DNA from: Nilaparvata lugens
Taxonomy: Eukaryota > Arthropoda > Insecta > Hemiptera > Delphacidae
NCBI RefSeq assembly: GCF_014356525.2
Contig: NC_052517.1
Span: 4,685,493-4,749,492 of the forward strand
Length of the DNA: 64,000 nucleotides
Reading direction: 5' to 3'
Each line of letters opens with the position of its first letter. Within the stretch, counting starts at the first letter, position 1. The position numbers were made by a program, and so were the translations under genes. This document shows positions 45,900-57,120 of the stretch, in pieces. The notes under the pieces are model-generated. The model did not search any database and was not told where the DNA came from. It was given only the letters and a program-made list of their open reading frames with translations.

Positions 45900-47035
45900 C
45901 CCTAAATGTTATGTCTTCACAGTTAGGAGATGACTTTCTGAAAGTTCTCCAATAGTTATTTCACACCCCAACCTTTTTGATTAGGCTGCTTAACATAACA
46001 TAGGATGATCGATCACTCTGTAAAATTAAACAAATCCCATATTCAAAGTGATAGAAGCTCACATAAAGTGACCTGCTCTAAATATTATGTATTAATATTA
46101 TGTAAATATTATGTACCGGCTCTTTACAGTTAGCGGATGACTGTCTTAAAGTTTTCCAATTGTTCTTTCATGCCTTAACCTTTTTGATTAGGCTACTAAA
46201 CATAGAATAGGTTGATCACTCTGTAAAATTCAACAAATTCCCATATTCAAAGTGATAGTAGCTGACATAAGATGACCGGATCTAAATGTTATGTATTTAC
46301 AGTTAGGGGATAACTACCTTAATATCCTCCAATAGTTATTTCATACCCCGACCTTTTTGATTAGGCTACTTAACATAGATTAGGTTGATCACTCTGTAGA
46401 ATTCAACACCCCCCATATTCAAAGTGATAGGAGCTGACAAGGTGGCCGGCTCTAAATGTTATGTCTTCACAGTCAGGGGATGACTTTCTGAAAGTTCTCC
46501 AATAGTTATCTCATACCCCAACCTTTTTGATTAGGCTACTTAACATTGAATAGGTTGATCACTCTTTAAAATTCAACAAACGCCCATATTCAAAGTGATA
46601 GTAGCTGACAAGGTAGCCGGCTCTAAATTGTATGTCTTTATAGTTAGGTAATGACTATCTGTATGTTTTCAAATTGTAATTTCATACTCCAACCTTTATG
46701 ATTAGGCTACTTAACATGAAATGGGACGATCACTCTAAAATTCAACGAATCTCCATAAATTTAAAGTGCTAAAAGCTGACATAAGGTGACCGGATCTAAA
46801 TGTTATGTCTTCACAGTTAGCGGATGACTTTCTGCAAGTTCTTCAATAGTTATTTCATACCCCAACCTTTATGATTAGGCTACTAAACATAGAATAGGTT
46901 GATCACTCTGTATAATTCAACAAACCCCCATATTCAAAGTGATAGTAGCTGACTTAAGGTGACCAGCTCTAAATTTTATGTGTTTACAGTTATCCCAATG
47001 CTTTTCTATAATTATTTCATATAATGCTTTTTTTG
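45900..47035. repeat. Diverged 172-bp satellite subfamily
   Basis: Monomers carry GATCACTCTGTAAAATTCAAC at 46009, 46214, 46385, 46557, 46728 and 46901 (171-173 apart, except the first interval of 205 bases, which holds an extra AATATTATGTA-rich duplication). CTCCAATAGTTATTTCAT and TTTTTGATTAGG tie it to the satellite at 37 kb. Confidence 0.85.
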
Positions 47036-47047
47036 ATCAAGTTTTTT

Positions 47048-47470
47048 TTAACAATCAATAATAATATATTTATTACTATTTGATTTACAATAAACATTGG
47101 TCATTGTCACAAGTATACAATCAACAATACAAAAGTCTACACAGCTAGAACACAATTACATCGAAAATTAACTTCCTAAACAAGATTACAAACTAAGTTT
47201 TACACAGCCTAGATCATACACAATAGTAACAGATTTACATAGATTGAGAAATGTTATAAAATTCAGGTACCTTGTAAAGTCCACCTCTTATTAGGCCTTT
47301 TCTAACTCTATCTTTTTATTGGGTGGCATCTAGGTCTCTTACCAATGACGGAAGGGCATTATAAAACGATTGCTCATAAATTATAATAGATTGCTCATAC
47401 AGTTGATTTCCACCAATTTTGTTGTTTCATGAACTATAGTCTGTACAAAATAACTTTTGACTTGAGAGGG
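47048..47470 (-). pseudogene. LINE 3' end with last RT-ORF residues
   Basis: On the minus strand the frame reads ...NQLYEQSIIIYEQSFYNALPS and LVRDLDATQ, a stop, then KDRVRKGLIRGGLY before a final stop, typical of the end of a non-LTR retrotransposon reverse-transcriptase ORF. It is followed by an AT-rich UTR and an (AATA)-like tail at 47050. An internal stop shows it is dead. Confidence 0.6.
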
Positions 47471-47654
47471 ACATGCGCAGCAGAAGCCAAAGAAAACATA
47501 CAGCGGGAGGGATACAGAGGCGCTATGTTACCGTTCTGAACCGGCCAGCGTTCTTCAACGTCTAGTGACTGTTGATGTGCTCAGCACGCTACATATGCCA
47601 AGTTTCTTGTCTGAAATTATTCTGACGACTGATTCTAATCTATTCTAAACGACC

Positions 47655-48275
47655 TTCTAATCATGGGATTACTATATTGATCAGCTTTGTAATAGAATCT
47701 CCTCAGGTGTTTTTGCACTCAGACAGATTAGAAGGTTGAATGATTCCAAACTGACAATGGCAGTCCTTCCATTCCCTAATTATGTCACATATTCGCTATG
47801 CCATTGTTGTTTGGGGTGGGTCCTGTCAGAATTTGGAGAGAGTTTTCAGGCTGCCAGAAAAGCTATACGGTCAATAAAAGGAATTCCTCTCGAATCTTGC
47901 AGGAATCATTTCAAGGAGCTAGGCATTATCACCGTTCCCTCTCTTTACATTTATGAGGTGATTATGTACTTCAGGAGAAATAAGATTTATGAGGTGATTA
48001 TGTACTTCGGGAGAAATAAGGCTTCGGCTAGAAATAGTGATTCCCACAGGTATCAAACCAGAAATAGAGGAGACTTTGATTCCATGTACCATAGGACAGC
48101 TCTTTTTGAAAAGAAGCCAACATATATATGGGTCTTAATTTTTTTAGAAAGCTTCATGATGAAAAACGTTGAAGATCTCAATTTATTCGGAAGGAAGTTA
48201 AAAGAGTTATTGATGGAAGGTGTATTTTATACCACACAGGAATATATGTGTAGGGAGGGGCCCTTTGTGTGTTGA
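47655..48275 (+). pseudogene. Non-LTR retrotransposon RT C-terminal fragment with internal duplication
   Basis: The frame opens upstream of the 47736 start: DYYIDQLCNRISSGVFALRQ, continuing as IRRLND. It goes on AARKAIRSIKGIPLESCRNH, FKELGIITVPSLYIYEV, HRTALFEKKPTYI and LNLFGRKLKELLMEGVFYT, matching the thumb/C-terminal region of jockey/CR1-like LINE reverse transcriptases. The catalytic palm is absent (5' truncation). A 36-bp unit is duplicated in tandem (47949-47984 and 47985-48020), adding twelve residues. A (TG)n tract follows the stop. Confidence 0.8.
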
Positions 48276-48292
48276 TATGTTTATATGTATTA

Positions 48293-48295
<3 letters not shown>

Positions 48296-48330
<35 letters not shown>
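48296..48330. repeat. (TG)n microsatellite
   Basis: An uninterrupted TG run of about 33 bases. Confidence 0.95.
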
Positions 48331-48333
<3 letters not shown>

Positions 48334-48439
48334 ATATGAGTATTTTTTCTTATTGAAAGTAATGTTTTCAAGCATTTTTTTTGACAATTCTCATACTCTG
48401 TTAAGAGTCTCTGGGAAGATATTAAAAACAAACAAACAA

Positions 48440-48625
48440 ACAATCGACAAATTGGCAACTGCACTTCTACCTATGACTACTAATCACTGTATGAAAGCAT
48501 TCAGACGACTGACTAATCGACAAATTGGCAACTGCGCTTCTACCTATGACTACTAATCACTGTATGAAAGCATTCAGACGACTGACTAATTGTCAAATTG
48601 GCAACTGCGCTTCAACCTATGACTA
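48440..48625. repeat. Short tandem repeat, about 77-bp unit, three copies
   Basis: CGACAAATTGGCAACTGC with CTTCTACCTATGACTACTAA and CATTCAGACGACTGACTAAT recurs three times between 48445 and 48625 with few changes. Confidence 0.85.
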
Positions 48626-48961
48626 TTAATGACTGTTATTGGCTGATCCCTCCATTTCACTGCGCCGCATATTCCACCAAGTCAGAAGTAATTTTGTTCG
48701 GACTATAAGATACAGTATCAATTATTTATCAAATTAATCAGCTTTCAACTGGATGTTCTTCTTATTGCTGATATGCTCATATCCATGTTCTCTATAGGTC
48801 CAATTCCTAAGCGACGATTCTACGATTCTAGCCGCTGTATTTGCTGTTATTAGTTGCCATAGATTCTACATCGATAAATTTATTGACCGAGCGAAGTGAG
48901 GTCTAAGATTCAAGTCGACGGTTTTGCATTTCTCTTTATTTATGTTCCACATTTACGGCGA

Positions 48962-49699
48962 GTTACATGATGCGTAGGCTGAAGGAAGAATACAAGGAGG
49001 CGGGGCTCGAAATAAACCTAGACAAGACGGAGTACTTGCAAACAAATAGTGAAGTCACGCAGAATCTTAAAGTAGACGATGACGTTGAAATTAAAGGCAC
49101 AGGTAAATTTAAATACTTGGGTTATACTATTACGCAAAACGGGGGTACAGATGAAGAAATAAAGAGAAGGCTAGGGCAAACTAGAAGTTGTATGAGACAA
49201 CTGCATCCCATAATCTGGAGTAAGAGTATCCACAGAAAGACCAAACAGATGATATTCCATACAATAGTCAGAAGCATAATAACATATGGTGCAGAAGTAT
49301 GGGTGACGAACAAGCGAAGTAGGGGTAAGATTCTGGCTGTGGAAATGGAGTATTGGAGAAGGTTTTGCGGGGTCACCAGGTTGGATAGAGTAAGAAATGA
49401 AGAGATTAGGAACAGAATGAAAGTTCAATCGGATATAATGAAGTTCATTGAGGACAAGAGACTGGTATGGTATGGGCACGTGAGAAGGGCTAGTGCAAGT
49501 AAGTGGATCGGAATTGTGACGGACTGGAGCCCATTGGGTAGACGGAAGCGAGGGAGGCCAAGGCGATCTTGGCGAGACGAGGTGGACGATGCATGGAGGC
49601 TAGAAATCTCACAGATGGGGAGTGGAATGACCGACAAACATGGAAAATCCGACTAAAATAAGGAAGGCGGTGATTCACATTAAACTCCTAATTATATAT

Positions 49700-49734
<35 letters not shown>
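48962..49734 (+). mobile_element. 5'-truncated LINE copy with 11-bp target duplication
   Basis: ATTTACGGCGA is present at 48951-48961 and 49735-49745, flanking the copy exactly. It contains the RT C-terminus, a short 3' UTR and a (TA)n tail. Confidence 0.92.
48967..49656 (+). CDS. Non-LTR retrotransposon reverse transcriptase, C-terminal 229 residues
   Basis: An uninterrupted frame encodes the end of a LINE RT: EAGLEINLDKTEYL and GKFKYLGYTIT (palm-to-thumb boundary), EIKRRLGQTRSCMRQLHPI, TIVRSIITYGAEVW, EYWRRFCGVTRLDRVRNEEI, EDKRLVWYGHVRRA and GRRKRGRPRRSWRDEV. This pattern is typical of many insect non-LTR elements. The FADD catalytic box lies upstream and is lost by 5' truncation, so the copy cannot retrotranspose. 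The absence of stops suggests a recent insertion. Confidence 0.9.
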   Translation: MMRRLKEEYKEAGLEINLDKTEYLQTNSEVTQNLKVDDDVEIKGTGKFKYLGYTITQNGGTDEEIKRRLGQTRSCMRQLHPIIWSKSIHRKTKQMIFHTIVRSIITYGAEVWVTNKRSRGKILAVEMEYWRRFCGVTRLDRVRNEEIRNRMKVQSDIMKFIEDKRLVWYGHVRRASASKWIGIVTDWSPLGRRKRGRPRRSWRDEVDDAWRLEISQMGSGMTDKHGKSD

Positions 49735-49736
<2 letters not shown>

Positions 49737-50559
49737 TTACGGCGAAATGCAGCAATAGATTTTCATGAAATTTGACAGGTATGTTCCTTTTTAATTTCGC
49801 GTCGACGTATATACAAGGTTTTTGAAAATTTCGCATTTCAAGGATAATATAAAAGGAATAGGAGCCTCCTTCATATGCCAATCTAATTAGAGTAAAAATC
49901 AGACTATGGAATTATTCATCATAAATCAGATGTCGAGTGAATTATAAATTGCATGCAATGACGCATGTGATTCAATATCTCAATGTAACTTATTGAAAAC
50001 ACAGCTGTTGTGTGGACTATTAATTGCATGCAGTGAGGCATGCAATTATTGATAACTTGAAGTAGCATAGACTTCTCTGCTTTCAACTCGGTAAGCTTTT
50101 GATGATAGCAGCATAGCTGTTTACATCAAATTATTAGCATACAACAACCCAAACAGCCGTTAGTCGTTTATACACCGATATCTCGCCGACACGACTGGAC
50201 AGAATTTACTCTGATGGACAGTATTAGAGGAGACTGTGGTTTATAACTGCGCGAGGTCTACTGTTCACAGAACTACTACTTTATTCATACAAATATAGTC
50301 TTGATAATCTATGGAATAATATACAGTGATAGACTATACATCTGTTGATAGAGCGCGGTTAGAGTTGTCGCTTAGAAATTGGACCTTGATACACCTTCTG
50401 CAGTTTGCTTTGTATTGAAATAAATGGCTATGCTTTTGAAATAAATCGCTCTGCTTTCTCAAACATACTTGTTTTGACTAATTTTTATCCTACTATCTTT
50501 CTTTTATGTTTCTGTGTAATTTATGCTCTCAAATAACTAGAAATTGTTACTCTATTTAC

Positions 50560-51420
50560 AACTTTGTAGACTTGTTTAATGATTGCTTCGTAAGTCACTA
50601 TTTGCTTTCAAATCACATTGTATTCTTAGGTTTTCAGGTGAATTTTCAATAAATATCTTGGCTTTCAAATCAAAGCTTAGAAATAAGTTAGCTATCAAAT
50701 CACAGTATCTTAATTTTTCATTTGAATATTTCAATAAATATCTTGATTTAAAACTTTCTGTGTATATTTATGCTATCAAATGACTAGAAATTGTTAGTTT
50801 AATTTCGTAAATCTTATAGACCTGTAGAACTAGCAAATTTTTCAAGCACTATGGTCTTTCAAATCACAGAGTTTTCTTAGTTTTTCAGTTGAATATTTTA
50901 ATAAACATACTGATTTAAAAAATCCTGTCTATATTTATGCTATCAAATTACTAGAAATTGTTAATTTAATTTCCTAAATATTTATAGACCTGTTGAACCA
51001 TCAATTTTTCAAGTACTATGGTCTTTCAAATCACAGAGTTTTCTTAGGTTTTCAGTTGAATATTTTAATAAATATATCGATTTAAAACTTTCTGTGTATA
51101 TTTATGCTATCAAATTATTAGTTTAATTTCCTAAAAATTTATAGACCTGTTGAAAAAGCAATTTTTCAACCACCATGGTCTTTCAAATCACTGAGTTTGC
51201 TTAGGTTTTCAGTTGAATATTTTAATAAATATATCGATTTAAAACTTTCTGTGTATATTTATGCTATCAAATTATTAGAAATTGTTAGTTTAATTTCCTA
51301 AAAATTTATAGACCTGTTGAACCAGCAATTTTTGAAGTACTATGGTCTTTCAAATCCTAGAGTTTTCTTAGGTTTTTTAATATATCGGTAAATATCTTAA
51401 TTAAAAACTTGAAGCTATTC
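50560..51420. repeat. About 165-bp tandem repeat upstream of module G
   Basis: Four to five units with CTTTCAAATCACAGAGTTTTC, TTTCTGTGTATATTTATGCT and ATAGACCTGTTGAACC; AGACCTG occurs at 50818, 50986, 51143 and 51309. Two to three units recur at 53470-53920. Confidence 0.85.
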
Positions 51421-52550
51421 ATCACCTTTTCTGTTACTATTTATTCATCTTTTGCTGGCTTTAAAAACCAGTATAGGCATTAGAAGATGACAATCCATGT
51501 ATTCTGTTGGAAGATGTAGTAAGTAGGTGTAATGCATAGTAGACAAGAAATATTAAATAATGACATTTTGTAGTTTTTGTAATTTTTCCACGATGTAAAA
51601 GATTGGAAGAAATGTTTATAGACATGTTAAGCTGAAGAATAATGAATAGATCAGTATTTTTTCTGTGTTTTTGTCCAAAAATTATTGAACATTATTAATG
51701 ACATTTGTCATTTAAAGGTTGCATTCATGTCATATTATTGCGGGGATGATCATATTTGATTACTAGTTTTGTGGTAATAGTGTTTTCAAAATGATTTAAT
51801 GAAAATATGGTCATTTTTATGTAATTTGTTGCTCAAAATCATTAAACTCAAAGTACCGTCCATTATTTTGAAATAGTGTGTCCGTATAGTGCTGCGTCTA
51901 GCGGCCAGTTCGCGAACTAAACGACTTGATTGTGACATCACAATCATCATAATATTTTCAGAATTTCAGGATAAGATGGCCGACTCTTCCAATTTTTCCG
52001 TCCATTCTGTGATTTTATTGAAGTTTCTAGTAATAATTTAGCGAGTGGGATCTTAAATTTATTCGAAATGTAATCCTCATAATTGTTATCAATTATTGTG
52101 AACATAGAAATCAATTTCCATTGGGTATTTACGAAGATACGAGTTGAAATATGACAGCCCAATCTGACTCGAGTACTAAGGCAAGACATAGTTTTATTTT
52201 GCTTCATAACTGCTTTATTTGAGCATTTCACCGTTGTTAATCTTTCATTGTTGCTTTATAACGCCTTTTTTCAATTATTCCAGTAAACATTTTTCATTTT
52301 TGTTGCAATTATTTCATAAACTCGTAATGTGTATTTTGTATTAGCGTAGACTGGCCTATTCTGTAGGCTAGGTTAATAAATTTCAAATTTAACGTGATAA
52401 TTCATTGATTTGAAGTTTGAATTAATACACAATGTGTTCTTTCAATCCTTTTAATGGATTTTGACGGTGGAAATTGTCGACTTATGAATTATTTTTTCGA
52501 AAATTTGCTAGAATAATATGACAGTATTATCCTTTCCGTAATGGCTACGG
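50640..52550. repeat. Segmental duplication, copy G
   Basis: About 1.9 kb homologous to 53468-55330, containing the 165-bp repeats, the promoter and exon-1 module. Between the two copies lie a Helitron end and a Penelope fragment. Confidence 0.85.
51850..52320 (+). other. Module G: promoter and exon 1, decayed
   Basis: The promoter block matches unit F and module H, but the CRE is TGACATCA (51933-51940). In the exon, the ATG that opens the long frame of module H is ATA here and an in-frame stop is present. A donor-like CCAGTAAAC is kept at about 52284. Confidence 0.45.
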
Positions 52551-52747
52551 TAGCCATATCCGTTTAGCCAGACGTTTAGTGGACCCCCGACTGGATTGTC
52601 CTAAATATGATAAAAATGCTCAAATGAAAAATGCAGGCGAGCGAAGCAAGCCTGCTGATCTCATTTTTGGACTATCCAGTCGGGGGTCCAGGGGGCGGAG
52701 CCCCCTGGCTAGACGTATATGGCAAGCGAAGCGAGCCTGACGGCTAG
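52551..52747 (+). mobile_element. Helitron 3' end, same family as 23798-24460
   Basis: It shares TGGACCCCCGACTGG, the complementary GTCGGGGGTCCAGG, GGCGGAGCCCCCTGG and the terminus CTGACGGCTAG followed by T (52748). The 5' TC end is missing. Confidence 0.85.
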
Positions 52748-52769
52748 TAATGGATATGACCCAAATATA

Positions 52770-53361
52770 ATAGATAACTAAACAAAAAAACAAAAGCAAA
52801 ATCATATAAGCAAGAAACCAATCCAACAAATGAGAGAAAACACTTCCTAACACTAACATATATCAATAGTCAATCTAATAAAATTGCCAGAATTTTAAAA
52901 AAAGCAGGCTACAAGGTGGCTTTCAAAACCAAAAATAAGCTAATAGCCACCCTCACCACCAAAACCACCGACAAACACTACCTCCCTGGGGTATATAAGC
53001 TAAAATGTAGCGATTGTGAAAAATTCTATATTATTGGCAGAAGTGGACGATCATTGAAACTTAGATTTAAAGAACATGTCAACGCACTTAAAACCAAAAC
53101 AGAATCAGCTTTTGCAACACATTAAATGAAACCGGGCACTCCTACATAAACATAGATACCAACCCTACAATATTGAAAGTAAAAAGAAATGGACATGAAT
53201 TAAATACAACAGAACAGTTTGAAATTTATAAAGCCACCATCCTAGATAGTAAAAACATACTAAATGAACGGCTGAATTTCAAATCCAACAAACTTTTCGA
53301 TCACATAATAAACACCACAAATCTTCCTAACCATCAAAACATTTCCGGTCTACACTGTTGA
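52770..53361 (+). pseudogene. Penelope-like element GIY-YIG endonuclease fragment
   Basis: The frame reads KHFLTLTYINSQSNKIARIL, KKAGYKVAFKTKNK and then GVYKLKCSDCEKFYIIGRSG plus RSLKLRFKEH, the GIY-YIG endonuclease core of Penelope-like elements (Gly-Val-Tyr with Tyr-Ile-Ile-Gly, then the Arg and Glu-His positions). A one-base frameshift at about 53122 separates it from the C-terminal part (NETGHSYIN, HELNTTEQFEIYKA, NHQNISGLHC-stop). The RT domain is absent; a 3' UTR follows to about 53465. Confidence 0.85.
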
Positions 53362-54629
53362 AAATGATCGCTAGACGATTGAAAGTACTCCAGTCAGTAA
53401 GTAAAAGTTTTTAATATTTATTTAATAATCGACTGCATGTCGTGTTCAAATACATAAAAAAGTGTGTAATATCTTAGCTTTCAAATCAAAGCTTAGAAAT
53501 AAGTTAGCTTTCAATTCACAGTGTCTTCTTAATCTTTCATTTGAATTTTCCATAAATATCTTGATTTAAAAATGTCTGTGTATATTTATTCCATCAAATT
53601 ACTAGAAGTTGTTACAGTAGTTTAATTTCCTACAAAAATGTATAGACCTGTTGAACCAGCAAATTTTCCAAGTACTAAGGTCTTTCAAATCACAGACTTT
53701 TCTTAGGTTTTCAGTTTAATATTTCAATAATTATCTTGATTTAAAACTTTCTGTGTATATTTATGCTATCAAATTACTAGAAATTGTTAGTTTAATTTCC
53801 TAAAAATGTATAGACCTTTGGAAACAGCAATTTTTTAAGCACTTTCAAATCACAAGAGTTTTCTTAGGTTTTCAGTTGAATATTTCGGTAAATATCTTGG
53901 TTTAAAACTTGAAGCTAGTCATCACCTTTTCTTTAACTAAGTTATTCATCTTTTGCTAGGCTTTAAAAACCATTATAGGCATTAGAAGTTGATAATCCAT
54001 GTATTTTGTTGGAAGATGTAGTAGGTGTAATGCATGGTAGGCAAGAAATATTAAATAAGGACATTTTGTAGTTTCTATATATTTTTTTCTACGGTGTTAG
54101 AAGGTTGGAAGAAATTTTTATAGACATGTTGAGCATAAGAATAATTAATAAATCTTTTTTTTCTGTGTTTTTGTCCAAAAATTATTGAACTCTTGGCAGA
54201 CTTTTCCATTAAAGATAGCAACATTTGTCATTTAAAGGTTGCATTCATGTCATATTATTGCGGGGATAATCATATTTGATTACTAGTTTTGTGGTAATAG
54301 TGTTTTCAAAATGATTTAATGAAAATATGGTCATTTTTATGTAATTTAGTTGTAAAAGATTGGAAGAATATTTATAGACATGTTAAGCTGAAGAATAATG
54401 AATAGATCAGTATTTTTTCTGTGTTATTGTCCAAAAATGATTGAACTCTTAGCCGACTTTTCCATTAAAGATAGCAACATTTGTCATTTAAAGGTTGCAT
54501 TCATGTCATATTATTGCGGGGATAATCATATTGGATTACTAGTTTTGTGGTAATAGAGTTTTCAACATTATTTAATGAAAATATGATCATTTTTTTGTTA
54601 TTTGATGTTCAAAATCATGAAATATCAGC

Positions 54630-54720
54630 ACTCAAAGTACCGTCCATTTGAAATAGTGTGTCCGTATAGTGCTGTGTCTAGCGGCCAGTTCGCGAACTAA
54701 ACGACTTGATTGTGACGTCA
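54630..54720 (+). promoter_or_regulatory. Right gene promoter block with AGTTCGCGAACT and CRE
   Basis: Shares with unit F the CTAGCGGCC, the 12-bp palindrome AGTTCGCGAACT and TGACGTCA (54713-54720). Confidence 0.5.
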
Positions 54721-54734
54721 CATCACAATATTTT

Positions 54735-55069
54735 CAGAACTTCGGGACAACCGGACAAGATGGCCGACTCTTCCAACTTTTCGTCCGTCCATTCTGTGAT
54801 TTTATTGAAGTTTCTAGTAATAATTTATCGAGTGGGATCTTAAATTTATTCGAAATGTATTCCTTATAATTGTTATCAATTATTGTGAACATGGAAATTA
54901 ACTTCCATCGGGTATTTTCGAAGATACGAGTTGAAATATTACAGCCCAACCTGACTCGACCACTAAGGCAAGACATGGCTTTATTTTGCTTCATAACTAC
55001 TTTATTTGGCCAATTCACCGTTGTTAATTTCTCATTGTTGCTTTATAACGCCTCATTTCAATTATTTCA
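54735..55069 (+). other. Right gene exon 1 (module H)
   Basis: Begins near ACAAGATGGCCGAC and ends TTATTTCA before a GTAAAG donor (55070). An ATG at 54891 opens 60 codons to the donor region; the G copy has lost this ATG and has a stop, and the left copy is not open, so exon 1 is probably untranslated. The 94-codon antisense frames across G and H differ by many amino-acid changes and look unselected. Confidence 0.4.
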
Positions 55070-55330
55070 GTAAAGTTTTTTTAGTTTTATCGAATTTATT
55101 TCTTAAACTAGTAGCCTAATGTGTATTTTGTATTAGCGTAGACTGGCCTATTCCGTAGGCTAGGTTAATAAATTTCAAATTTAACGTGATAATTCATCGA
55201 TTTGAAGTTTGAATTCACACACAATGTGTTCTTACAATCCTTTTAATGGATTTTGACGGTAAAAATTGTCAACTTTTGAAATATTTTTTTTTGAAAATTA
55301 GCTACAATAATACGGTAATGACAGTCTTAA

Positions 55331-56540
55331 CCTTTCCGTAATCGCTACGGTAACCTGCTCACAGCAACAGGTTAATTTGAATTAAAATACCTTACGATTT
55401 GCCTTTCAAAGTTTGTTTCTTGTTATTATTTAATTATAAATAGTAATTAAAATTATTTTTATAATAATTTTAGTCTTATATCGTTGAAGTTATCATATAA
55501 ACTTTTAATTAACTAGGCAGCTTTAGGTTAGGTTATGATTGGTAATATTAATCCGTGTAGGTTATTTATCACTGTTTTTTGTTTTTATTTTCCACTCGAT
55601 TGTCAACATACTTTTATTATGTTAAAATGGATAAAAGATTTGTTTACTTAATTATAAGTAAATTTGGAAAGTTTGAGAATTTGAAAGTCGAAGTTTTAAT
55701 AGGATTTTTGTAGATTTCTTGTAAATTTGTTTCAAATTCCCTGCCAATTTTTTAACTTGAATTTAGTTCCTCTTGTTCTCAGTTGCCTATAAAGTATATT
55801 TTTTCATTCGGCTATCAACATTTTAGCCACTTATATTACAGTTTCATGACAGTTAAAGAGTTTATTTTATTGATCAGAATCATATTACTGAAGTACTTAT
55901 AAATTATTGTCAGTAATAATTTTTTCCTACAGATACCTTGAAAAGTGACCATTCCTGCACTGATTGCAGGCTGCAAAGAATCACTTTTCCGCTCTAGTGC
56001 GCAAAGTATTACTTTGCGTACTCCAGATTTGCAGCATGACAACGCAAAATAGTTAGTAGGTTATATGGAGCACCAGTGCAGGAAAATCTAAATTAAGTTG
56101 GTAACTGTGACTGTGGTGCACGTTATAAGAATCTTGATGCGGTGGACAACAGTGGATGACATCACACAGCGCCCCCCCCCCCCCGCCATTCAAACACACA
56201 TACTACATTCTATTTTATTTATTAATAATAAAATTACACAGATATACATTTGATGCATTTCAGGCAATTTTACCCATAATTACCCACTTTTCATATTCAA
56301 TGGTAACTGTAGGATAAACTTGATGTGAAATACGTGCGCAAAGTTCCTCTGCTGCACTCAACAAACCATTCCGCCCTCGCCTACGGCTCGGGCGTAAACG
56401 TTTCTTTCAGTGCAGCAAACTGTCACTTTGCGCACTAGTTGCACAAATAACTATTTCCACTTATCCCGCATCGGTGCGCGGCGATTTATATTCTATAGGC
56501 TAATTTTTGTTTTTGGTTGAGCCTATTTATGTAATATTGT
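55331..56540. other. Intronic AT-rich DNA with a GC-richer patch
   Basis: No exon recognised. A patch at 55950-56060 and 56330-56470 has repeated TGCGCAAAGT and CACTTTGCGCACTAG motifs in both orientations, suggesting another decayed foldback element (about 55980-56450). A poly(C) run is at 56172-56184. Confidence 0.4.
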
Positions 56541-56549
56541 CAAGTTATT

Positions 56550-56911
56550 AGGCCCCAATCGTATAAGCGGAATAGACGCGCAAAATTTTTTCTGGTTGTT
56601 TTATGATGCATGACTTCTTATGAGGTAACTACATAAGCGTAATACACGCGCCCCATAAGACTGACCCCACTACCGAAAGGACATGCATGTTGAATATGTG
56701 TGTACACACTTGTCGTCATGTCATACATAGTTGTATCATCAAAGCGAAAGCCTTGGAGCAACATTTTCTGAGGTGAAGTTTTTGTATAATCGATTTTTCT
56801 TTGTGTAGCCTACACACATGCTCATCATGCATGTTCTGTCGTTAGTGGCCAGCTCAAGAGACCATGCCTTGTACAAACGTGCAAAAAATTCCGCTTGTAT
56901 AATTGAGGCCT
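56550..56911. mobile_element. Foldback MITE, GGCCCCAATCGTATAAGCGG family
   Basis: Left GGCCCCAATCGTATAAGCGG pairs with CCGCTTGTATAATTGAGGCC on the right. Inner TGCGCRTGT-type arms are weaker. Confidence 0.8.
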
Positions 56912-57120
56912 TGGTTGCGCACATGTTTTTTCCTAAAAAACTAGTAGGCTATTATTGAATTCAAACCGCTTGATTCCAGTTATGTTTCTCAACTTTGAAG
57001 AAGTGCTGTGACTTGATCGCATCTATGTCTCATATTATAAAACATGTTGTTCTTGATTGAAAGTTGTATAATTTTTGTCGCGTTTGCAACAGAATATTGA
57101 TTAATGGTTTCATTTTCAGG

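Larger units (their letters stand above)
48882..50290 (+). repeat. Dispersed repeat (GACCGAGCGAAGTGAGG), interrupted by a LINE
   Basis: Homologous, in inverted orientation, to 39235-39655. Matching blocks are GTCGACGGTTTTGCATTTCTC, ATTTACGGCGA, TGTTCCTTTTTAATT, GGAGCCTCCTTCATA and GGTCTACTGTTCACAGAAC. The LINE at 48962-49734 is inserted at ATTTACGGCGA. Confidence 0.65.
53468..55330. repeat. Segmental duplication, copy H
   Basis: Counterpart of 50640-52550. It has fewer 165-bp units but an additional internal tandem duplication of about 250 bp (about 54160-54600, with TTGCGGGGATAATCATATT twice). Confidence 0.85.

Noticed and set aside
51947..52231. 94-codon minus-strand frame, matched by a 94-codon minus-strand frame at 54734-55018
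   Set aside because: The two are antisense to the duplicated exon-1 modules. They differ at many amino-acid positions and carry no domain, so openness looks incidental to the AT-rich duplicate.
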